Positions 24,988 through 33,528 are shown, counted from the stretch's first letter. The stretch: 45,235 nt of DNA from ZC4RG29 sp964521255 (GCA_964521255.1 CAZFRM010000029.1:1-45235); one strand, 5' to 3'. Notes: generated by a model from the sequence alone, not told the origin. Numbers and translations are program-made.

Positions 24988-25840
24988 TGCTACCAATTGT
25001 AAGTTCTCCGTAATGAAATACATTACTCCCGGTATTGGTCAATATCATTTCAATTTCTTGTCTATCGCTAACCTCATCATGTATTTCGATGGCAAAATAT
25101 TTTATTCGCATTATTATTTTCTCAATAGCAATCCGATCTTGAAATATTTTCTTCTCCGAGCCTTCTATATCCATCTTTAGTAAGTCTAACGTTTCAAAAT
25201 TGAATCTGGAAAAAAGTTCTTCAAGTGTCACACCTATTACATCAAAATTGGACATCTGAGCTTCTTCCACCTTAACCGACCATGATTTTCCGTCTCGGAA
25301 ACGACTTGAAGTTTTTAAGAATTCATTAGTACTCCAAAGGGCCGAATTTATACATCCTTCCACAGATAATTCGTTGAATTTGAAATTTTGAACTAGCAGT
25401 TCAAAATTTTCCTTGTCAGGTTCGATTGCTACAATATTAATATTGTTAAAAAAAAAATTAAAATAGATTGAGGTGAGACCGATATTAGCGCCAGCATCAA
25501 TCATGGTTAGCGGTGTTGTCTTTGTTTGGAGCAAATCTACTATCCGACGATACTCCTGATCGACGAAGATTTGTTCAAATACATTTGGATCACTCGAGGG
25601 GAAGTTTCTTAGGATAACCGTCAAATCCTTATTAAGAAATCTGTACTTGCAGACAAAACGGTCACCTTTAATACTTGTAATCTTACCATTACATTTCATT
25701 AAGTGAATATAAAATCTCAATTTTGTCTCACCCTTAGCATAGGAGATACCAAGGAGTTTTAAGCTATAAAATGCTAGAATCCCCAAACACCACAAAAATG
25801 GTATTCGATAAATTTCCTGTATTTTTCGAAAATGATTCAT
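24974..25840 (-). CDS. FkbM-family methyltransferase
   Basis: The 288 residues carry the FkbM pattern: MIDAGANIGLTSIYF as the SAM-binding glycine loop, VAIEPDKENFELLVQN as motif II, and LLKMDIEGSEKKIF as the family-defining block, followed by YFAIEIHD. The first 40 residues are hydrophobic and basic (IPFLWCLGILAFYSLKLL) and may anchor it to the membrane. FkbM enzymes are O-methyltransferases; within this operon a sugar hydroxyl is the likely target. It abuts the GT4 gene without a gap. Confidence 0.9.
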   Translation of the reverse strand: MNHFRKIQEIYRIPFLWCLGILAFYSLKLLGISYAKGETKLRFYIHLMKCNGKITSIKGDRFVCKYRFLNKDLTVILRNFPSSDPNVFEQIFVDQEYRRIVDLLQTKTTPLTMIDAGANIGLTSIYFNFFFNNINIVAIEPDKENFELLVQNFKFNELSVEGCINSALWSTNEFLKTSSRFRDGKSWSVKVEEAQMSNFDVIGVTLEELFSRFNFETLDLLKMDIEGSEKKIFQDRIAIEKIIMRIKYFAIEIHDEVSDRQEIEMILTNTGSNVFHYGELTIGSNERM

Positions 25841-26974
25841 TCAACGGATTTTGAATGTTACTCCTGTATGGTTAACCTTATCATGATACGCACAAATTAC
25901 ACTTTTTAAAGCAGCGCGATATGCCTGACCAACACGTTCACTCGAATAGGCAAAGGATGTGGTTGTTTTTACGTATGCTGAGTTATCACAGATTCGCAGT
26001 GCATTCATCCATTCTCGTTTATTGGACGATTCCAGTAGCATTCCAAACCCATTCACTATTTCTGGAATTCCGCCAATGCGAGGGGCAATAACATAAGCAC
26101 CACAAGTCAACGCTTCAGCGCATACAACGGAAAAAGTTTCGTATTCAGAAGGATGAAGGAACGCCTTACACCTCCTCATATATCCTGCAACTTGTTCACT
26201 TTGCAATGGACCTATCATATCAATTTGATCATGAACCTTGTGCACATCAATCCATTTTTCCATTCCCTTCCATTGAGGACCATAACCTCCTATTTTTAAG
26301 ACATATCGCTGAGATACGTTGAACTCAATAAATGCCTCCATAACCGCTAAAGGATTTTTGGGAGTCTTCCACTGACTAACCATGAAGAAAAAATCCTCCC
26401 GTGGTACAGATTCATCACAATAGAAAATCTTATTATCAACTACATTAGGCACAATGAACGTTTCGAATTCCTCTCCTGCAAATCTCTTAATGTCATTTGC
26501 TAGTGCTTGGGAGACAGTTATAACAGGTATTTTATGACGAAAAATTCTTTGAACTCTTGGCAAACTTTTATTTACTCCAAAATTGAAGTGATAAGCACTC
26601 CAATGTTCCGAAATTACTACTGGCTTGTTAACACCTTTCTTAATACAATGCCAGTAACTAAGCATTGGATAGGCTATATGGAAATTTACTACATCATATT
26701 TCTTATGGATTTTCTTGATTTTGAATTGATAGTACAACCAAAAAAAATATAACAGTTCAACTAAAAACCAAACCCTGAATGGGAAGTAAGTAATAATCTG
26801 CTCTAGATTTTTTTCTTTGAAATGATCTCTTTTAAGTAATGAACCGAACTTGATCTCAAAATGAATGATATCATTTTCTTCTCCCGTTAAGGCTTTAATA
26901 TGATTTCTAATCCAAAGAGATTCCTTTGGGTTACGGCGGTTAGGAAACCAATTTGTAATATGAAGAATTTTCAT
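25841..26974 (-). CDS. Glycosyltransferase family 4
   Basis: The 377 residues are a typical GT4: MKILHITNWFPNRRNPKESLWIRNHIKAL, VVNFHIAYPMLSYWHC, VISEHWSAYHF, VPNVVDNKIF as the linker, and the donor domain with SQWKTPKNPLAVMEAF, YVLKIGGYGPQW and LHPSEYETFSVVCAEALTCGAYVIAPRIGGIPEIV, where E-x7-E is complete. ATG 26974 is used; the in-frame TTG at 26977 is just before it. Three bases separate it from the methyltransferase gene. Confidence 0.93.
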   Translation of the reverse strand: MKILHITNWFPNRRNPKESLWIRNHIKALTGEENDIIHFEIKFGSLLKRDHFKEKNLEQIITYFPFRVWFLVELLYFFWLYYQFKIKKIHKKYDVVNFHIAYPMLSYWHCIKKGVNKPVVISEHWSAYHFNFGVNKSLPRVQRIFRHKIPVITVSQALANDIKRFAGEEFETFIVPNVVDNKIFYCDESVPREDFFFMVSQWKTPKNPLAVMEAFIEFNVSQRYVLKIGGYGPQWKGMEKWIDVHKVHDQIDMIGPLQSEQVAGYMRRCKAFLHPSEYETFSVVCAEALTCGAYVIAPRIGGIPEIVNGFGMLLESSNKREWMNALRICDNSAYVKTTTSFAYSSERVGQAYRAALKSVICAYHDKVNHTGVTFKIR

Positions 26975-26977
26975 CAA

Positions 26978-27751
26978 TCATTTTTTTCTACACACCATGA
27001 TCTCAGTAGTTGGACTTTCTTTGGCAAACTTCGTAGTCACGGAGTCAACCACAAACAGGAATGTACCAAGACAATAACCCAAATATTCTCTCCCAGGAAC
27101 TATCATAAGTAAAAACTGCCAGATCTTAGCAAGGATTTGGTTACCTGAATCAACTGGATAATTCATAAAATAGAACACTGGAGCTCTGTAAAGAATATCA
27201 AAACCTTTCTTTTTGAGCAAAACCTCATAGTACCGTAAACTACGGCTTACATGATGTTCAAGTCGCTTCTCACCTGTTCTCAAAAAATTCTCTGTAAAAA
27301 AAAATAGCCCTCCGTTCTTAAGTGCCTGACTTATATTTTCAATTGCCGATTCTAATTTAGAATCCTCGACTATATGAAATAGTACATCAAAACAACTAAT
27401 GACATCAAAATGCCCCTGCAGTTTATCCTCAGTAACGTCTTTAACATAAAAATCAGAATCTCCATATTTCATCTTCAAATTCATTACGGCTCGCTCGCTG
27501 ATATCAACTCCTGTTACATCGTAATTAAGAGTCTTCCAGAGATAGATGTAAAATCCTGAGCCTGAACCGATATCTAATACATTCGAATGGCTTTGAATAC
27601 TAAATTTATTAATCGTTCGCTTAAAATTGATCTCTCTTACCTTGTACATCCACTTATTGAAATGTTTACCCATTCCTAGAAATCCTACAGATTCCAATCC
27701 AAAATCGCCACTTAATCTTTTATTCCAATATGATTTATAATCGAACCCCAT
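26978..27751 (-). CDS. Class I SAM-dependent methyltransferase
   Basis: The 257 residues show SNVLDIGSGSGFYIYLWK (motif I), VTGVDISERAVMNLKMKY (motif II) and FDVISCFDVLFHIVEDSKLESAIENISQALKNGGLFFFTENF (motifs III-IV). This is a class I methyltransferase of the UbiE/Methyltransf_11 kind. Its place directly after the Wzt-type ATPase suggests methylation of the exported glycan, perhaps at the non-reducing end; that is inference. Twenty bases separate the two genes. Confidence 0.88.
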   Translation of the reverse strand: MGFDYKSYWNKRLSGDFGLESVGFLGMGKHFNKWMYKVREINFKRTINKFSIQSHSNVLDIGSGSGFYIYLWKTLNYDVTGVDISERAVMNLKMKYGDSDFYVKDVTEDKLQGHFDVISCFDVLFHIVEDSKLESAIENISQALKNGGLFFFTENFLRTGEKRLEHHVSRSLRYYEVLLKKKGFDILYRAPVFYFMNYPVDSGNQILAKIWQFLLMIVPGREYLGYCLGTFLFVVDSVTTKFAKESPTTEIMVCRKK

Positions 27752-27771
27752 TCAAATACTGAAGCCTATTA

Positions 27772-28977
27772 TTAATAAATCCAATTCGTATTCGGAAATA
27801 CTCTACCATAGTCATAACTACCATGTACATTAAAAAAGGAGCCATTATCAACGACAGAAAATGCACACACATCTTCAGCAACGTCAAGTTGTTCCGTTTG
27901 AGGTTTATTTATAAATGTATGGAGTGAGTAGTACCCCCTTGTAAGAAAGTTTCTGTTTATTCTTAGAACCACCCTTTCTTTTGTTATTATTTTCGACTCG
28001 GCTGAAAAAACTCTTGATTTTAGATGATCCAATACAATACAAAAGATATTGTAATCGTGATTGAATTTATCAATGTTGTAGACAAGGTCATACTGAACAA
28101 AGATATCCTCATCATGAAAAAATTCGTCTTTTAAAATTCCCTCCTCATTCCTCAAAGAGATTTCTTTAAAAAAGATTTTTTTGTGATGAGAGCCTGATCC
28201 GTTGTAGTGGGCTTTTAGCAATTGTTTCCTTAAGTATTCTTTTATCACATTGTCTGTACTCCCTTCCATTGCTAGTCTTCCTTCTTTAAGGAATATTCCT
28301 TTAGAACACAGATTCTGGACAGCTCCCATATTATGACTTACAAACAAAACTGTCCTCCCTTCATTCTTGCTCACCTCATCCATCTTCCCCAAACATTTTT
28401 TCTGAAACTCTGCATCGCCCACAGCAAGAACTTCGTCAATGATTAATATCTCTGGTTCAAGGTGTGCCGCTACAGAAAATGCCAGCCGAACTTTCATGCC
28501 ACTGCTATAATGCTTTACCGGTGTGTCAAGAAACTTCTCCACGCCGCTGAAATCTACAATGGCGTCAAACTTCTTTTTTATTTCGGCACGCTTCATTCCT
28601 AAAATGGTACCGTTGAGGTAAATGTTTTCGCGGCCGGTCAGCTCGGAGTGAAAGCCGGTGCCTACTTCCAGCAGGGAAGAAACTCTTCCGTTAATTTCAA
28701 ATCGTCCTGTGGTCGGATCGGTTATGCGGGAAAGTATTTTTAACAGTGTACTCTTCCCGGCGCCGTTCCTTCCAATAATACCAACGGCTTCTCCTTTCTT
28801 TATTTCGAAGGAAACATCTTTCAATGCCCAGAATTCTTCCTGTGATTGTCCGTTGGAACGCCCCAGCAGCCTGCGAACCTTGCCGGCAAATGATCCACGC
28901 AAATCGCCTTCCACCTGGTGGCCGATGAGGAATTTCTTTCCGAGGTTTTCAACGCGTATGGCTACATCTCCACTCAT
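27772..28977 (-). CDS. wzt: ABC transporter ATPase for polysaccharide export, Wzt-like
   Basis: The 401 residues have an N-terminal ATPase with Walker A GRNGAGKST (69-77), signature YSSGM (157-161) and Walker B ILIIDEVLAVGD (177-188), followed by LFVSHNMGAV. After about residue 250 comes a beta-rich C-terminal domain (FKEISLRNEEGILKDEFFHDEDIFVQYDL ...) like the carbohydrate-binding domain of Wzt, which recognises the finished chain. ATG 28977 is used because MSGDVAIRVENLGKKF begins the domain; the frame is open upstream to 29163 but runs through repeats. The permease partner is 8.6 kb away at 37.5 kb. Confidence 0.92.
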   Translation of the reverse strand: MSGDVAIRVENLGKKFLIGHQVEGDLRGSFAGKVRRLLGRSNGQSQEEFWALKDVSFEIKKGEAVGIIGRNGAGKSTLLKILSRITDPTTGRFEINGRVSSLLEVGTGFHSELTGRENIYLNGTILGMKRAEIKKKFDAIVDFSGVEKFLDTPVKHYSSGMKVRLAFSVAAHLEPEILIIDEVLAVGDAEFQKKCLGKMDEVSKNEGRTVLFVSHNMGAVQNLCSKGIFLKEGRLAMEGSTDNVIKEYLRKQLLKAHYNGSGSHHKKIFFKEISLRNEEGILKDEFFHDEDIFVQYDLVYNIDKFNHDYNIFCIVLDHLKSRVFSAESKIITKERVVLRINRNFLTRGYYSLHTFINKPQTEQLDVAEDVCAFSVVDNGSFFNVHGSYDYGRVFPNTNWIY

Positions 28978-28985
28978 AAATTCTG

Positions 28986-28993
28986 CAAAGGTA
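28986..28993 (-). promoter_or_regulatory. Possible -7 box of the glycan operon
   Basis: TACCTTTG on the minus strand matches TAnnTTTG and lies 8 bases before the Wzt start. No good TTTG was found at the -33 position. Confidence 0.3.
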
Positions 28994-29090
28994 TGGCCAC
29001 TGGGGCACTGAAACACTGAGGAAAGATAATATTTTCTCTTTGTGGCCACTGAAGCACTGGAGCACTGAGGAGAGATATATTTTCTCTTTG
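28994..29090. repeat. Tandem repeat, GCCACTG-GCACTGA type
   Basis: Two units of 49 and 48 bases (28994-29042 and 29043-29090) start TGGCCACTG and end TTTTCTCTTTG. Related single copies occur at 37361-37394, 37469-37500, 32597-32630 and 33395-33425. It lies between the glycan operon and ATPase B. Confidence 0.75.
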
Positions 29091-29137
29091 TGCAACTCAG
29101 GGCTCTTTGAGGTCTTTGTGCAATAGCATTTTCAGAA

Positions 29138-30307
29138 TCAGGATTGGAAAACCGCCCGTGCAAGATGTTCCATATTCTTCCAGGAGACTACTTGTTCATC
29201 CCCGTATGCCTCACCTGCAAACACTACTTTGAAGTCGGCCGGTACAGTCGTATGAAGTGAATTCCAGTATGCCTTCATTCTAAAAAAAGACGGATTGAAC
29301 GTCTGCGATGCCTTTATTTCAATGAGGTGTACGCGGCCAGCCGACCGGCATACCAGGTCGATCTCATTCCCGGAGCGATCGCGCCAGAAGTATAACGGGG
29401 TAACATCCTGGCTAAAAGCTTTGTACTTGAGCAATTCCATTACCACCCAGTTTTCAAATAACGCCCCCCTGGCATGATGACTTTGCAGATCGGCTGGCTT
29501 GAATGCCTGAAGCAGAAAGGCAGCCAGCCCTGTGTCATAAAAATACAGCTTCGGGGTCTTGACCAATCGTTTATTGAAGTTTTCAAAGTATGGGTTAAGG
29601 GTAAAAACAATAAAGCTGGCCTTTAATATGGACAGCCATTGCTGCGCGGTTTTGGCATCAATACCCGTTTCGTTGCCAAGCGCTGTGTAGTTTACCAACT
29701 GCCCTGTTCTGCCTGCACAGAGCTGAAGGAAAAGATTGAACTTATCAATATCCTTTACATTCACAATCTGCCGGACATCCTTTTCGATATACGTTTGAAT
29801 GTAGTTCCTCAACCATTCGGCAACATTAAGATCAGGCTGAGCATACAGGCGCGGATAACCGCCTTTCACGATGACTTCATTTACATTGTCAAAATTTTTA
29901 ACCGGCTTTATTTCAGCAAAGCTCAACGGAAGCAGCTCAAAAACAGATACGCGGCCCGCCAGGCTCTGCGTTACCTGTTCCATCAGGGCAAAGTTTTGCG
30001 ACCCGGTAATCACCACTTTGCCAATCAATTGCCACGAGTCGGTGAGACCCTGGATATACGAAAGCAACTCCGGTACATGCTGAACTTCATCAATCACCAC
30101 CCCTGCATCAATCTGACCAAGGAAACTGCGTGGATCCCGCCGGGCAAATTCCCGTACATCCGGAAATTCCAGGTTATAGTAGGCGTAGTTCTTAAAGATG
30201 TCACGAACCAATGTGGTTTTACCTGATTGGCGCGGCCCTGTTACCAAAACAACCGGGTAATGCGCCGCACTTTTTTGTATTTTGTCTGCTAATTGCCTGT
30301 AAATCAT
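29138..30307 (-). CDS. AAA ATPase with DUF4143 domain (ATPase B)
   Basis: The 389 residues start directly with the ATPase: Walker A GPRQSGKT (24-31), Walker B VVIDEVQ (70-76), then KVVITGSQNFALMEQVTQSLAGRVSVFELLPLSF. A helix-turn-helix-like segment (NYTALGNETGIDAKTAQQWLSILKASFIV) links to DUF4143, whose end carries YFWRDRSGNEIDLV and LIEIKASQTF, the D...E-x-K motif. It is closest in sequence to ATPase C (shared SLAGRV and the YIEKDVRQIVN-type stretch). The start lies 5 bases after an exact -7 box. Function unknown. Confidence 0.9.
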   Translation of the reverse strand: MIYRQLADKIQKSAAHYPVVLVTGPRQSGKTTLVRDIFKNYAYYNLEFPDVREFARRDPRSFLGQIDAGVVIDEVQHVPELLSYIQGLTDSWQLIGKVVITGSQNFALMEQVTQSLAGRVSVFELLPLSFAEIKPVKNFDNVNEVIVKGGYPRLYAQPDLNVAEWLRNYIQTYIEKDVRQIVNVKDIDKFNLFLQLCAGRTGQLVNYTALGNETGIDAKTAQQWLSILKASFIVFTLNPYFENFNKRLVKTPKLYFYDTGLAAFLLQAFKPADLQSHHARGALFENWVVMELLKYKAFSQDVTPLYFWRDRSGNEIDLVCRSAGRVHLIEIKASQTFNPSFFRMKAYWNSLHTTVPADFKVVFAGEAYGDEQVVSWKNMEHLARAVFQS

Positions 30308-30312
30308 AGAGT

Positions 30313-30343
30313 CAAATATAAATATGGCTAATCAGGAATGCAA
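30313..30343 (-). promoter_or_regulatory. Promoter of ATPase B, abutting the start codon
   Basis: On the minus strand TTG (30343-30341), a 20-base spacer and TATATTTG (30320-30313) fit the consensus. Only 5 bases separate the box from the ATG at 30307, so the transcript would be leaderless or nearly so. Confidence 0.6.
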
Positions 30344-30358
30344 GTCCTGATTAGCCAT
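30324..30358. promoter_or_regulatory. Perfect 14-bp inverted repeat upstream of ATPase B
   Basis: ATGGCTAATCAGGA (30324-30337) and its exact complement (30345-30358) have a 7-base loop. The repeat covers the -33 region of the promoter and is a good operator candidate. A hairpin role is also possible. Confidence 0.6.
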
Positions 30359-30566
30359 GTAGCGCAACGAGCATAGGAAAATCCATCGCTCACCCTCTGA
30401 CTCCCTGAAGGGAGTACCGCTGCGCGCAGGCCCCACCAATTTCAGGGCTTGGGAGAAATAAGAAGAATGGCTGTTTTGCAGGTGCATTACGTAATCCAAT
30501 TTAAGTAATTGCCGGGCTAATCACTTTGAGCCTCGCTTCGGGAACTTCTAGCGTTGGGTTTACTTC
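30359..30566. repeat. Gene-free stretch with repeat fragments
   Basis: ACTCCCTGAAGGGAGT with nearby GCGCGCAGG (30402-30430) is related, in reverse orientation, to the inside of the insertion at 43313-43433. The part from 30489 (TAATCCAATTTAAGTAATTG, then GGGCTAATCAC) resembles 37407-37440. No gene is seen. Confidence 0.5.
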
Positions 30567-31093
30567 TTATGAAATTATTTTCCAATGTCCACCCTTATCA
30601 GGGCCTATGCGTTTCAACAGATTCCTGGCAGTTAATTGCCTGAGGTATCGTTGAACCGTGCGCTCTGTCAATCCTAATTTTATACTCAATTCTTTGGCCG
30701 ACAAAGTGTTGTTTGCCTTCAAAAGGCTTAAAATTTTAGTCTCGTTTTCTACGACACTTTCTACGACATTTTCTACGACATTTTGACGATTACCACTTTT
30801 CACCTTTTCCAACGAGGGGAAAATCATCCTGACATAATTATCTGAAAAGTAAAAATTTTCTTTTCCATAACTCTTCAATATCCGGGGGATGCCTGACCCT
30901 AATTGTTCCACCAGTTCCATGTCCCTGAAAATGCGCATGAGTTCTTTGTTCCCCGGAATAGATACGCCTTCAAAAAATTCATCGCGTGTTATGCCTTCAG
31001 GCAAACTTCTCCATGCGAGGTTATCTCAAAGCGGTCATCAAAAAACTCAAACTTCGGGGCTGTTTCGTGTGTGTAGTCAATCTGACCACAATA
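30567..31093 (-). pseudogene. Schlafen/AlbA-type ATP-dependent regulator, 3' remnant with frameshift
   Basis: The 3' part (30567-31004) encodes LPEGITRDEFFEGVSIPGNKELMRIFRDMELVEQLGSGIPRIL and a C-terminal winged helix (LSAKELSIKLGLTERTVQRYLRQL). This is the usual end of Schlafen AlbA_2/RecG-like regulators. Upstream, in another frame, DYTHETAPKFEFFDDRFEITSHG is the piece normally joined to LPEG; two extra bases near 31004 break the frame. The whole N-terminal half is missing, and the remnant begins at the stop codon of ATPase C. It is a decayed gene, though the winged helix could still be translated. Confidence 0.75.
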
Positions 31094-32257
31094 TTATTTC
31101 AAAAAAATATCCCTGGTGTTTTTAAAATTCCTTAACGCGTAAGTGTCAGACGCATATTCAAGTTCTCCGGCATAGACTACGTACCCCTTACCGGCCCTGG
31201 AAGTGACTTTCTGAAAATAGCTGATCGCACCCGTCATTTTGTCGTTGAAGGTCATAGCTGATTTTATTTCAATGGGCGTGAGCATTCGCTTGTTCTCAAA
31301 GATCAAATCCACTTCATTGCCATTGCTGTCGCGATAATAATATAAGTCAGCAGGCATAGCGGCATTGAACCGTGTCTTTAAAATATCAGCCACCACCATA
31401 TTTTCGAACAACCCCCCGATGAGCGGGTCTCTGCCAGCTTCGGCCGGCGTTTGAATACCCAACAGGTAACTCACTAATCCTGGTTCTGTAAAATATATCT
31501 TTGGGGATTTGATGAGTCGTTTTCCAAAATTTTCATAATACGGGTGTAACCGGTACACAATGAAGGAAGCCTCCAACACCGACAACCATTGTGATAATGT
31601 AGCAGACGAAACGCCTACATCATTGGCCAGTGAGTGCAGGTTGACCACCTGCCCGATCCGGCCGGCCAAAAGTTTGAGAAAAATATTGAAGTGAGATAAA
31701 TCCCGGATGTTGATCAACTGCCGCAGGTCTCTTTCAACATAGGTCTGCAAGTAGTTGCCATACGCTGTGAACGGCTCCTGCTCCTGATCGTATATGCGAG
31801 GCAAAAAACCTTTCGACAGGTATTCGTCCCGATTGAGAGATATGCCTGCCTGTGCCAGTTCGTAGATAGAAAACGGCAACAGTTTCAAAATAGCCACCCT
31901 ACCCGCCAGCGACTGGGTGATGGATTCGTTGAGCTGCAACTGGTTGCTGCCCGTGAGAATAAATTGCCCATTGGCACGGTGGTTATCCACCCAATCCTGT
32001 ATGTATGACAGTAATTGTGGCTCGCGTTGTATCTCGTCAATAATCAGGGGCGGGGCAAACCGGTGAAAAAATGCTTTGGGATCAGTGGCAGCCAGGTTTC
32101 GAATGTCCGGTAGTTCCAGGTTAGCGTAGTTGTATTGGTCAAATGCCAGGCGCGCCAGGGTGGTTTTTCCAGCCTGCCGCGGGCCAATCAGTGAAACAGC
32201 AGGGTACTGGCCCGCAAGTTTGAGAAGTTTTGCTGTTAATTCCCTTTTTATCGGCAT
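31094..32257 (-). CDS. AAA ATPase with DUF4143 domain (ATPase C)
   Basis: The 387 residues show Walker A GPRQAGKT (25-32), Walker B PLIIDEIQ, then FILTGSNQLQLNESITQSLAGRVAILKLLPFSI. The middle helical segment is NLHSLANDVGVSSATLSQWLSVLEASFIVYRL, and the end has YYYRDSNGNEVDLIF and PIEIKSAMTF (D...E-x-K). It is a paralogue of ATPase B. A perfect 11-bp inverted repeat starts at the base before its ATG. It abuts the Schlafen-like remnant. Function unknown. Confidence 0.9.
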   Translation of the reverse strand: MPIKRELTAKLLKLAGQYPAVSLIGPRQAGKTTLARLAFDQYNYANLELPDIRNLAATDPKAFFHRFAPPLIIDEIQREPQLLSYIQDWVDNHRANGQFILTGSNQLQLNESITQSLAGRVAILKLLPFSIYELAQAGISLNRDEYLSKGFLPRIYDQEQEPFTAYGNYLQTYVERDLRQLINIRDLSHFNIFLKLLAGRIGQVVNLHSLANDVGVSSATLSQWLSVLEASFIVYRLHPYYENFGKRLIKSPKIYFTEPGLVSYLLGIQTPAEAGRDPLIGGLFENMVVADILKTRFNAAMPADLYYYRDSNGNEVDLIFENKRMLTPIEIKSAMTFNDKMTGAISYFQKVTSRAGKGYVVYAGELEYASDTYALRNFKNTRDIFLK

Positions 32258-32294
32258 TTATGTAATTTCACAATTGAATTTTAAAATTACATAA
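32258..32294. promoter_or_regulatory. 11-bp perfect inverted repeat upstream of ATPase C
   Basis: TTATGTAATTT (32258-32268) and AAATTACATAA (32284-32294) are exact complements with a 15-base spacer. The first arm touches the start codon, so a bound protein should block transcription or initiation. Confidence 0.6.
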
Positions 32295-32456
32295 TTAAGA
32301 TCTGCTGAAAAAGTTAATCCCACTCTTTTCCCGCAGAAATTCGCCTGCCTTTGCCGAAACGGCTTTGTGCAGGCAGGCTGATCGGATGCACACAGATTTG
32401 CGCTGAAGATTTATCGGCGACTTTTTCTGCGTATTTCAATCTGTGATGTACTGCCA

Positions 32457-32611
32457 CTGAGTGTTGTGTCATATTTGAGTTGACGGGTCATCCATCGCTT
32501 GCCCCTAGCCCGCCAGCTGGCGGGGAAACAGCGCGCAGGAATGCCCCGCTGGCTAGCGGGGTTAGGGGCTGCGTAGGAGACATGAAACTTTATTGTTGAC
32601 ACGACACTGAG
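32457..32611. repeat. 155-bp MITE-like element
   Basis: The ends are CTGAGTGTTGTGTCA (32457-32471) and TGACACGACACTGAG (32597-32611), a 15-bp terminal inverted repeat with two mismatches. Inside is a second, GC-rich imperfect palindrome (32501-32525 with 32544-32569). No coding frame fits. No clear target duplication was seen. Confidence 0.6.
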
Positions 32612-32663
32612 GAGAAATATGCTTTCTCTTGTGTAAACGCTGTGCCTTAAAGTGTATCCTGAC

Positions 32664-33104
32664 TCAAGACCGCGAAGTTAACTTTGAAAATTCTACCGGT
32701 GTATAAACCGGTAGCGAAGAAATTTTATGCCTGTAATCTTTTTTATTACGGGTGACGAAATAATCGGCACGGGCACGAATGGCAGTATAGTATTGCAGGG
32801 CATCTTCCTTATCACGAAAAGGAGAATGAAGGGCCTGCAGAATAGATTCTTTCCCGGAGAAAACCACTTCGCAGGCTCCTATAAAATCAGAAAGCCTTGT
32901 CTGAGCATCTTTGATTTTATGGATGTCAAAGGAAAGGTAGAAAAGATTGGCCAGGCTAATTTCCGAGATAACCAACCGTACTATTCCTTCTATAGCCAGG
33001 TGAAGCAGTGTCGAAGAGGTTTCAAAATGGGGCTCCCGCTTTGAAATGATATCGAAGGCTACATCGGTATCCAGGAAAACATCAGGCAAACTTCCCTGCA
33101 ACAT
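32664..33104 (-). CDS. PIN-domain toxin
   Basis: The 146 residues form a PIN domain: DVFLDTDVAFDIISKREPHF carries the first aspartate, SEISLANLFYLSFDI the conserved glutamate region, and DKEDALQYYTAIRARADYFVTRNKKDYR the later acidic pair (E-D and D-Y). PIN toxins are Mg2+-dependent RNases. The gene overlaps the preceding antitoxin by 23 bases, as expected for such pairs. Target RNA unknown. Confidence 0.88.
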   Translation of the reverse strand: MLQGSLPDVFLDTDVAFDIISKREPHFETSSTLLHLAIEGIVRLVISEISLANLFYLSFDIHKIKDAQTRLSDFIGACEVVFSGKESILQALHSPFRDKEDALQYYTAIRARADYFVTRNKKDYRHKISSLPVYTPVEFSKLTSRS

Positions 33105-33336
33105 ATTTTCTAATGAGTCTTTTATCGTTTGAAGTTGTTTTGATGTGCTTTGCCTGCGACAGGGTTTTTAAAAGCCGTTCGGCTGCCCGTTGATTTTCGG
33201 ATTTTAAAGTGTTCGGCTCTTTATTATCAAACATCTCTTCAAACATAGCTGAAATGGATTTCCCCGTTTTGCGCGAATACTGCCGGGCAGCTTCTACAAC
33301 GCTTTTCCTTACGGTGAGTGTAAGTTTGGTTTTCAT
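33082..33336 (-). CDS. Antitoxin of the PIN pair (DUF6364-like, ribbon-helix-helix)
   Basis: The 84 residues start MKTKLTLTVRKSVVEAARQYSRKTGKSISAMFEEMF, a ribbon-helix-helix DNA-binding segment. The rest (TLSQAKHIKTTSNDKRLIRKYVAGKFA) would bind the toxin. ATG 33336 is chosen; a GTG two codons earlier is possible. A palindromic operator around the promoter just upstream fits autoregulation by the complex. Confidence 0.82.
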   Translation of the reverse strand: MKTKLTLTVRKSVVEAARQYSRKTGKSISAMFEEMFDNKEPNTLKSENQRAAERLLKTLSQAKHIKTTSNDKRLIRKYVAGKFA

Positions 33337-33337
33337 A

Positions 33338-33384
33338 TACACGTGCTTTTATCAAATATACGTGTACCTGGTGATTCTTTCAAA
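33338..33384 (-). promoter_or_regulatory. Promoter and operator of the PIN/antitoxin pair
   Basis: TTTG (minus strand, 33384-33381), 20 bases and TATATTTG (33360-33353) are an exact promoter match. TACACGT (33338-33344) and ACGTGTA (33360-33366) form an inverted repeat that brackets the -7 box. Ribbon-helix-helix antitoxins usually bind such sites. Confidence 0.7.
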
Positions 33385-33512
33385 TGCCAGATACTGTTGA
33401 GGCACAAAGCATTGGGGAGAAATTTAAATCTATTAATGAGAGCATCATTTACTAATATAAAAAACATTTTATCAACAGATATTAACCAATGTTGAAAAGT
33501 AGGCAATCACAG

Positions 33513-33528
33513 TAGGCAAAATTGCCTA
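33513..33528 (-). terminator. Hairpin after ATPase D
   Basis: TAGGCAA-AA-TTGCCTA is a perfect 7-bp stem inside a wider AGTAGGCAAT...ATTGCC pairing. It lies about 80 bases after the ATPase D stop. The T run is weak. Confidence 0.35.

Noticed and set aside
28978..29163. 62-residue N-terminal extension of the Wzt-like protein
   Set aside because: It is translated from the tandem repeat, and the conserved domain begins at ATG 28977.
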